In this document: positions 59,185-64,000 of the stretch, one piece after another
Numbering within the stretch: the first letter of the stretch is position 1
How the letters are laid out: each line of letters begins with the position of its first letter
From: Batillaria attramentaria
Lineage: Eukaryota > Mollusca > Gastropoda > Batillariidae
Reading direction: 5' to 3'
NCBI GenBank assembly: GCA_018292915.2
Contig: JACVVK020000032.1
Location: forward strand, 2,303,501-2,367,500
DNA: 64,000 nt
Notes under the pieces: generated by a model
What the model was told of the DNA's origin: nothing
Database searches by the model: none
What the model saw: the letters and a program-made list of their open reading frames with translations, nothing else
Position numbers and translations under genes: made by a program

Positions 59185-61469
59185 GCGTGACTTCGTGATT
59201 TTTTTTAAATTTTATAGGGCAAAGTGCAAGGGCTTTTTGCGCACTGGAGGGGCAAAAGTGACGTGAGTGGATTTGAGTGAAGTGACTTTCTGGCCGCTAT
59301 AGAAAGTAGACTTGCATTACTCCAGTGAGGCCTGGGCGAAAGTAGACATTCAATTTTGTAAAACTCCTGTCAGGTGCGTGCCCTTGAATGGTCTGTGCAC
59401 GGTAAATTTTTGTTTTTTGATTCAAGCATTATTTTATTTTATTTTATTTTTTGCTGCCCCAACTCTTTTTGCCAGCTCCAGTGGTGTTCCTCCCAGGTCA
59501 TGTTTGGAATCCACGGAGGGCTCGAAGGCTGGGGCATTTTTTTTATTATTATGCATGATGATGGAGATGAGGATGATGGTAAGATGATGCTATGGAGGTC
59601 CATGTGGTTTGGGACTGCGGGACAGGGCCGCATTCCACGCTTCCTGTCATAAATATCCCGGCGTTCACCAGGCCCGGGAACTACGGCACCTGCGGTGCCG
59701 GCCGTGTAACCATCCACATCATAAGACGTGTCATACCAAGGGAAGCACCCCCAAAGTCGCACCCGTGAAGTGGGTGAAGCTCGGCTGTGTGGCAACAGCC
59801 TTCCCATTGGGCCCATAGCACACCCGCTCTGGGTAGGAGCCGACCTAGGTAGGAAAAATCCCGCTTGTCTCGGCTGGGATTCGAACCCGGGTCTCCCGGT
59901 CCATGGTCCGAAGTGCTAAGCACTTCACTACGGGAGCCGGTGATTCAAGCATTTTTACTGAAGGGTGAATATGATGCCTGAGGCTAACAGGGAATCTATA
60001 GGCATTTTGAGGCCCTGTGTATTTGTGTTCTTTGACCTGCATGTTCATTCCGGCCTCCTTCTGCGCGGTGTACGTGGTTCCTTTAATTCCCTGTCTGGTT
60101 AAGGTCGGTGTACACTGGTCTACAAACAGCGTTGAAGAACTCATTAGCCGGGGGTGTCATCTGAGCAGCAATACCAGATGCCCATTACACCGCTCCACCC
60201 AAATTCCGCCCAACATCCGATGTCTGCCATGCAGCTAGCGACGCTTCCGAACCTACAACTTGTCTGCGCGCATGTGTTGTGTCTGTGTGTGAGTGCGTGT
60301 GTGTGAGGGTATGAGTGTGCTCTGTGATACAGTTATTTTACTATAAATTTACTTTTACAGTGAAGGGTTGTAGTCCCGTCTTAACAGTGGCGTATTTAAT
60401 GAGAGCACGGTAATTAAGAAGTGTGGATGCGTGTGTGTGTGTGTGGGGGGGGGGGGGGCGTGTGTGTGTGTGTGGGTGTGTGTGTGTGTGTGTGAGTGTG
60501 TGCGTGCGTGTTATCGTTGTGAGATTACATATTTAACTATTGGGACATGTTATATTGTGTATAAGTGGTTGTTGTCTGTTTTTACGGGGGAGCCGGGGTG
60601 GCCGAACGGTAGAGCGTTGGACTTCCAATGCTCGGGTCGTGAGTTCGAATCCCGGCTGGGGCCAAATATTGTGCTGGCTTTTTCATCGTTGCCCCGTCTT
60701 TGATATCACCCTATGTGGTGGAAAAGGACGTTAAACTCCCAAACACCCACCCACCCCTGTTTTTACGCCGCAACCGAATTGCCTCCTCTTGAGGACAATA
60801 AAGAATTATTGGATTGAATTGAATTGAACTGAATTGCAGGGGCTACCTACAAACTCTTGGTTGATGAGAAAAGACAGACTCCTCTGTTTCCGGTTTCCGA
60901 TTTCCTGTGTGAACCTGTACACTGCCCGCACACTGCGAGACAGTCAACCAAACTGTCTGGCAGCACGCGCTTATAACAGATCTGCCAGCATCCCCTGTTG
61001 GGTAGGCCAGTGAACACTCGGCATTATGTGCGTGTTTATGTTAAACTTACAATACAAGGTAAGCAGAGTAGAACCTCGCCCGGCATTGCTCATCATCGTT
61101 TTGAGGTTTGACACAAACGGTTCGCTGTGATCGTGCTGCGAGTTCACCTCCAGACCAAACGCTGTGCCGGCGATCACGTCCAGAGTGTAGGCCCCGAAAT
61201 ACCTGGCAACAAACAGAGCGACTCTTCAGGTCACAAAGCATGATTCAAAATGAGGCAGGTTAGAGGGTAAGAGAGTGCTCATTCAGCTTCTTAACCCCGA
61301 CTGTCTGGACCTCCTCCACCTTCTGACCTCACTGACTGCCCCTGTTTAAATCCCATCTGAAGACCTTTCTCTTCCGCCAGGCCTTTGATAGTTAAACCTC
61401 TGTTAAGTCTGTCTGTGTGCACCATGAGTTCGTTGCACTACCAAATTGTATGTAAGAGGGGATGGAAAT

Positions 61470-61532
<63 letters not shown>

Positions 61533-61819
61533 TAGACAAGTGCCCCAACTCACTCTTTCACATCTGCCTTGTTCTTGCGTGCCGCTTCCTTTCTCAGACT
61601 GTCGGCCAGGACGACACCACAACGGTTGATGAAGTGCTCCATCTGTGGACGAATGTTGTGAAAAAGGTAGGGTAAAGTCGACAGTATTGAGCGCCGTGCA
61701 AGCAACAAATTAAGAGTTCCTGATAACAGTTTTTGTTGTTTATTTATTGTTGTTTCCGGATGAAACTTGTGGAACAAAAATCTTCTTGAAAAATCGGGTG
61801 GTGGTAAGGGGTGGGGGTG

Positions 61820-61884
<65 letters not shown>

Positions 61885-62002
61885 GAGGGGGGGGGCAGGG
61901 AGACAGTTCTTGACCATGACGCCAGATCTCTCTCTCTCTCTTTATCTCTCTCGTTTGATTCAACTTTGATGAAGTTAATTTCTGTAATTTCTGTCAGGTC
62001 TG

Positions 62003-62100
<98 letters not shown>

Positions 62101-63276
62101 CATCATCATCATCATCATCGATATCATCATCATCATCATTGATATCATCATCATCATTGATATCATCATCATCATCATCATCATCATTGTTACTATTACT
62201 GTTATACGTCCAGAAAGAACAAAAGTCAAATAATACCCCACACCAACCAGTTTGAGCTTGCCAGCACTGAAAGTGGGTGTGATGATATTCCTGATGCGTT
62301 TCCAGTCATCACCACCGGCAAAGAACACGCCTGCCTTCACCTCCTTGGGGCTCAATGGTATTGTGTTGATCTGCCGTGGCAAAAAAAGAAAAAAAGAAGA
62401 AGCATTTTCAGCACAGTCAGCTTTTTTCAGTTACCGTCGCTCTTCTAAACACGAAACTGATTCCGGCAGCCCTGCCCTTGGTCTTCCAGACGATTCCCGC
62501 TTTCCTGGGAGAACTTTGAACATCTCGTGAGTAAACTCGCGCCATTGAAACTTTAGCCCACAACCGGCGGTTGAGGCATTCATTTGAACACGAGCAGTCA
62601 TTTTTCTTACCTTAGCTCTACAAACTAAACTAAGCGTGGGTGGGTGTTTGGGGGGGGGGGGGGGTTAACCTCCTTTTCCACCACATACGGCTGATATCAA
62701 AGACGGGGCAACGATGAAAAAGCCAGCACAAATATTTGGCTCCAGCCGGGATACGAACTCACGACCCGAGCATCAGAAGTCCAACGCTCCACCATTCGGC
62801 CACCCCGGCCGCTCCCCCAAACTAAACTAAGAAAAAAGAGCGCGCTTTACGTCACAAGGTAAGAACACGAACATATACAGGCTAAGACATGTAAACAGTT
62901 CAAAGTAAGTGAAAAATTAAAAGAATTAAGAGAGAGTGGGGGGGGGGGGGAAGGCAGAGAGAGAGAGAGAGAGAGAGAGGTTTCCGCTCACAAATCTGTC
63001 TGTGAAATGACCGAAGTCCTTCACGAGTACTTCCTTTAGAATGTCCAAGTCACTCGTCACAAGAAGTGGTATGCGGTTTTGGTAGATCCTGGAACAGCCC
63101 TTGATACGTGCATTTTTTTTCTTCAACAACGACAACAACAACAAAAACAACAACGACGACAATGACAACAACAACAACGACGACGACGACGACGACAACA
63201 ACAACAAAATCAACAACAAAACGACAACAACGACAACGACAACAACAACAACATTCACATCAACAAGAACATTATC

Positions 63277-63312
<36 letters not shown>

Positions 63313-63501
63313 ATCTTTGACCTGATATGCCAGACTTCAGTAAACTCGTTGCTACGTGTGCTGGCACCGTTTTCTCATCCGTTGCATTATAAACAAAAAT
63401 GTACCTGGAATGAACGCAGATTATTGCGGGTCTTGTAAAAGCACTTACCCGTAGGTGCGACCGTACTTCTTGGACCATTCCCACAGAGCATACGGAAACC
63501 C
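45928..63501 (-). CDS. Cytochrome P450, CYP3-clan-like (N-terminus outside the window)
   Basis: Eleven minus-strand exons keep one frame: 63449-63501, 62992-63088, 62248-62370, 61554-61642, 61051-61202, 58986-59113, 58492-58585, 49534-49691, 47746-47834, 46898-47035 and 45928-46081, or 425 codons. Landmarks in order: FPYALWEWSKKYGRTYG; helix C region with WKRIRNIITPTFSAGKLKL; I-helix FIFFVAGYETTATTL (AGxxTT oxygen-activation motif); K-helix ETLR (ExxR); FNPDRW; haem loop FGFGPRLCIG with the Cys ligand. It is a haem monooxygenase, normally ER-anchored, of the type that handles xenobiotics or steroids; the substrate cannot be told. About 45-55 N-terminal residues with the membrane anchor are missing to the right. 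The C-terminal ~30 residues are uncertain. The 49692-58491 intron holds another gene in reverse. One donor (62247) is the weaker GTTGGT. Confidence 0.9.
47129..47371 (+). mobile_element. SINE family 1, 3'-truncated
   Basis: Starts CCGGCCCCCGTAGTGTAGTG with intact boxes A and B and stops after the GGAAGCGTGGAATG block. Located in P450 intron 9. Confidence 0.8.
47980..49060. repeat. ~120-155-bp tandem repeat with nuclear-receptor-like half-sites
   Basis: Unit starts marked by TCAAGGTCATTCAAA occur at 47993, 48138, 48284 and 48406, with a variant at 48561. Each unit junction reads GACCTTGACCTT.A.TCAAGGTCA, an inverted pair of AAGGTCA half-sites. Each unit also has a TGAGAAAATGGCAAT-like block. 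After a SINE fragment (48648-48735) the family seems to continue at 48750-49060 (GGCTCACTTGTGTAACAAAG; CTTGACCCAAGGTCAAGG) with a (GT)n inside. Non-coding, in P450 intron 8. Confidence 0.75.
48648..48735 (-). mobile_element. SINE family 1 head fragment
   Basis: Inverted tRNA-like head only (GGGACTCGAACCCGGGTCTC ... CACTACACTACGGGGGCCGG), inserted within the tandem repeat at 47980-49060. Confidence 0.8.
49062..49533. repeat. Telomere-like minisatellite next to a P450 exon
   Basis: Six units of 74-95 bp start at 49062, 49136, 49210, 49298, 49393 and 49488. Each has GAGATGA.ATGAGAGGCGAAA, TCGGCGCG and a run of TTAGGG / TTAAGG hexamers ending GAGTTATCAACTGTGGC. The final partial unit ends at the donor of the exon 49534-49691. 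Confidence 0.85.
49769..50116. repeat. (GT)n, (GA)n and (GAT)n cluster with a retroposon end
   Basis: GT at 49769-49824 and 49984-50059, GA to about 50092, then about eight GAT units followed by AAACTTTATCTTATT, the inverted form of a LINE-type AATAAAGTTT(ATC)n end (compare 63808-63830). Confidence 0.85.
51381..57651 (+). CDS. Secreted protein with three EB-like cysteine modules, nested in a P450 intron
   Basis: Two plus-strand exons, 51381-51768 and 57374-57651, join at a phase-1 GT-AG junction (CAGATTG/GTAAAT; CTCAAG/GGAGTC) into 221 residues. Residues 1-~26 form a signal peptide (IIASVLLIDCFVHDACA). Three tandem modules follow, each with the same six-cysteine order C-x(n)-C-x(n)-C-x(n)-C-x-C-x(n)-C: about residues 35-74, 87-128 and 141-178. 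The pair CMC, CQC, CMC is the signature. This resembles invertebrate EB/EGF-like modules. The third module is in exon 2, which independently supports the join. The C-terminal ~35 residues end in a mildly hydrophobic stretch (SLVVYVTLVGAAIARL), possibly a GPI signal. Function unknown. Additional exons in the 5.6-kb intron are possible. Confidence 0.75.
52024..52608 (-). mobile_element. LINE 3' end with (TAAC)n tail
   Basis: On the minus strand a short frame (HSHLLKGEDPPWCVPCHEPF then TVEHFLISCTDL) matches the cysteine/histidine C-terminal motif of LINE Pol proteins of the I/Jockey kind. A 3' UTR follows, with GTTAAGCCCTAAATCACTAA and a (CTAA)n tail at 52024-52044. A decayed relative lies at 20290. 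Confidence 0.7.
52577..52645. repeat. Segment inverted at 53465-53535
   Basis: CAGTCGTCCACTGG.AGGGGTG then ATTGTACACCCG.TGCGCG recurs as reverse complement beside the poly-C at 53546. The two copies flank the LINE end at 52720-53155. Confidence 0.45.
52720..53155 (-). mobile_element. LINE 3' end with (TTA)n tail
   Basis: The minus-strand frame contains GQRSFSYSAPQIWNSLPVSL and FKAHLKTYLFRQAFH, the widespread C-terminal end of CR1/L2-like LINE Pol. It is followed by a 3' UTR with a (TG)n run (52820-52895) and a tail of about 16 TTA/ATT units. Severely 5'-truncated. Confidence 0.75.
53156..55684. other. Inside P450 intron 7 and EB-gene intron: no gene recognised
   Basis: A LINE-tail fragment, GAGTGAGTGAGTGAG then AGGGCTTAAAGCCGCGCAAG, lies at 53757-53820. 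Otherwise I recognise no exon or repeat. Confidence 0.35.
55685..55809. repeat. Long near-perfect hairpin (~56-bp arms)
   Basis: The left arm 55685-55740 (CCCCATCAAGCTGTGGGATA ... AATCAACCCT) is the inverted copy of 55753-55809 with very few differences, around a 12-base loop. No other copy is seen in the window. Confidence 0.8.
55972..56672. repeat. Three long CA/GT arrays
   Basis: (CA)n at 55974-56024, (GT)n at 56160-56227 and (CA)n at 56602-56672. Confidence 0.9.
57616..57755 (+). repeat. ~45-bp tandem repeat overlapping the EB-gene stop codon
   Basis: Units begin with GGTGCCGCGAT at 57616, 57662, 57699 and (partial) 57745. The first encodes the last residues (GAAIARLRCFY) and the stop of the EB-like protein; the others are 3' UTR. 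Confidence 0.75.
57992..58294. mobile_element. MITE with TCAGG.GCGTAGGAA ends
   Basis: The left end TCAGGGGCGTAGGAA and the reverse complement of the right end TCAGGCGCGTAGGAA differ at one base of 15. The interior is rich in GGGGGCCC blocks, which pair across the element, and holds a CA array (58176-58201). No transposase; target duplication not clear. Confidence 0.65.
58432..58484. repeat. (GA)n just past a P450 donor site
   Basis: About 26 GA units. On the gene strand this is (CT)n starting a few bases after the GTCAGT donor of the exon 58492-58585. Confidence 0.9.
58621..58700. mobile_element. Single arm of the 19160 foldback MITE
   Basis: GAGGACTTCGCTGAGCAGCG then TTTACATGTAAATTAGGCAC matches one arm and a little of the centre of the element at 19160-19350. 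Confidence 0.6.
59119..59182. repeat. (CA)n abutting a 3' splice site of the P450 gene
   Basis: On the gene strand a (TG)n run leads straight into TTCCAG before exon 58986-59113. Confidence 0.95.
59210..60045 (+). repeat. Unnamed interspersed repeat, copy 2, split by SINE 1
   Basis: 59210-59430 and 59954-60045 together match about 28000-28310 (GAGGCCTGGGCG, GCCCTTGAATGGTCTGTGCA, GATGCCTGAGGCTAA.AG). The SINE between them shows the repeat was there first. Confidence 0.65.
59431..59940 (-). mobile_element. tRNA-derived SINE, family 1, nested
   Basis: Full-length and in reverse: tRNA-like head at the right (GGGATTCGAACCCGGGTCTC), a body as at 37632 plus an extra ~60-bp segment, and a poly-T (tail) at the left. 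Flanked by the perfect duplication TGATTCAAGCATT at 59418-59430 and 59941-59953. Confidence 0.9.
60587..60756 (+). mobile_element. tRNA-derived SINE, family 2
   Basis: GGGAGCCGGGGTGGCCGAAC head, box B GAGTTCGAATCCC. The duplication CTGTTTTTACG is at 60576-60586 and 60757-60767. It is followed by a LINE-like end, AATAAAG with a (TTGAA)n tail, at 60789-60836. Confidence 0.88.
61256..61530 (+). mobile_element. LINE 3' end with (GT)n
   Basis: The frame LFKSHLKTFLFRQAFDS and stop is the end of a CR1/L2-like Pol. The 3' UTR contains CTGTGTGCACCATGAGTTCG and leads into (GT)n at 61472-61529. It sits in P450 intron 4, beside exon 61554-61642. Confidence 0.65.
61822..62190. repeat. Microsatellite cluster (GT, CT, CA, ATC)
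   Basis: GT 61822-61883, CT 61926-61952 and 62007-62040, CA 62041-62099, ATC units with GAT breaks 62099-62188. Located in P450 intron 3. Confidence 0.9.
62635..62818 (-). mobile_element. tRNA-derived SINE, family 2
   Basis: Reverse orientation, head at right. Flanked by AAACTAAACTAAG at 62622-62634 and 62819-62831. Located in P450 intron 2; the tail end is extended by poly-G. Confidence 0.88.
63123..63311. repeat. (AAC)n / (GAC)n trinucleotide array
   Basis: About 190 bp of AAC and GAC triplets with ATC/AAG interruptions in P450 intron 1 of the visible part. It lies about 35 bp from the 3' splice site of exon 62992-63088. Confidence 0.9.
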
Positions 63502-64000
63502 CTAAAAAAAAAAAAGCACCAAATTAAAGAGGCAAACTCGTTAGTTTTGAGAAACCCTACGATGTTGCAACTCTCTCTCTCTCTCTCGTATTATATCAGT
63601 GATTTGTGTTTACAAAGGTCGCACGTGTGTGTGAATGCGCTTTGACCTGATGGACGATTTTCTCTATGGTTTTGTTTCTTGTAGTTTAGAGCATAATACC
63701 TTTTATATTTTGCTCCCTTTTTTCCCTTAGTAGATAGTCTCTGTAGTATTAGCAACGGCAAGTTTGCAAACTGGCGAACTTCTGTCAAAACTTTTACCGT
63801 TGATAAATAAAGTTTCATCATCATCATCTCTCTCTCTCTCTCTGTTTATCATGTGTACGTTTCTCTTCTTCATTTCCTTTAGATAGTTAATACTGTTTGT
63901 CTTTTTTTTTTCTCTTTTTCTCTCATTTTTTCCCCTTTGTTTTGATGTTGTCCTTTTTTTTTTAACCCTTTAACGTAGAATAGCAGGACAGCTTGTAAGA
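63502..64000. other. Upstream P450 intron sequence
   Basis: No N-terminal P450 exon is seen. A retroposon end AATAAAGTTT(CATCAT) lies at 63807-63830, followed by (CT)n. Confidence 0.4.

Noticed and set aside
63101..63325. Frames of poly-Asn, poly-Thr or poly-Asp
   Set aside because: Translations of the AAC/GAC trinucleotide array in a P450 intron.

Overview
This is eukaryotic nuclear DNA: genes with GT-AG introns, abundant (CA)n/(TG)n arrays, and many short retroposons with target-site duplications. The gene content (CYP3-clan P450, Ly6/uPAR protein, EB-like cysteine-rich protein, Mag/K02A2.6-type Ty3 element, tRNA-headed SINEs) suggests an invertebrate, most likely a mollusc and perhaps a marine gastropod. 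That assignment is inference. All exon models here were built by eye from translations and splice sites.

Layout. (1) The left edge holds the first coding exon of a COX6B-like cytochrome c oxidase subunit (2190-2269, minus). Just 3' of it, apparently in the intron, is a 1.1-kb terminal-inverted-repeat element with about ten copies of a 16-bp motif. (2) From 5.6 to 34.3 kb three complete TMEM180/MFSD13A-like transporter genes lie head-to-tail on the minus strand: A (5609-9442), B (18396-22715) and C (26428-34334). They share their 3' exon structure, but the first exon of A and B equals four exons of C. A has a one-base frameshift in a homopolymer; A and B share a nearly identical 123-bp tract. 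Between A and B sits an apparently recent Ty3/Gypsy element (11773-16961) with LTRs that look identical and a 5-bp target duplication. (3) From 34.3 to 39.4 kb there are only repeats, including an ~85-bp minisatellite and a full SINE. (4) A three-exon Ly6/uPAR-type, probably GPI-anchored protein lies on the plus strand (39426-41465, 3' UTR to about 42980). (5) A cytochrome P450 on the minus strand (eleven exons, 45928-63501) runs off the right edge at its N-terminus. Its 8.8-kb intron contains, on the opposite strand, a two-exon secreted protein with three EB-like modules (51381-57651).

The genes form no pathway that I can see; the transporter trio is a tandem family and the others are unrelated neighbours. 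The remaining sequence is a dense transposon record: three tRNA-derived SINE families, LINE 3' ends with microsatellite tails, several MITE/foldback elements, nested insertions that give relative ages, and minisatellites, one of them telomere-like.
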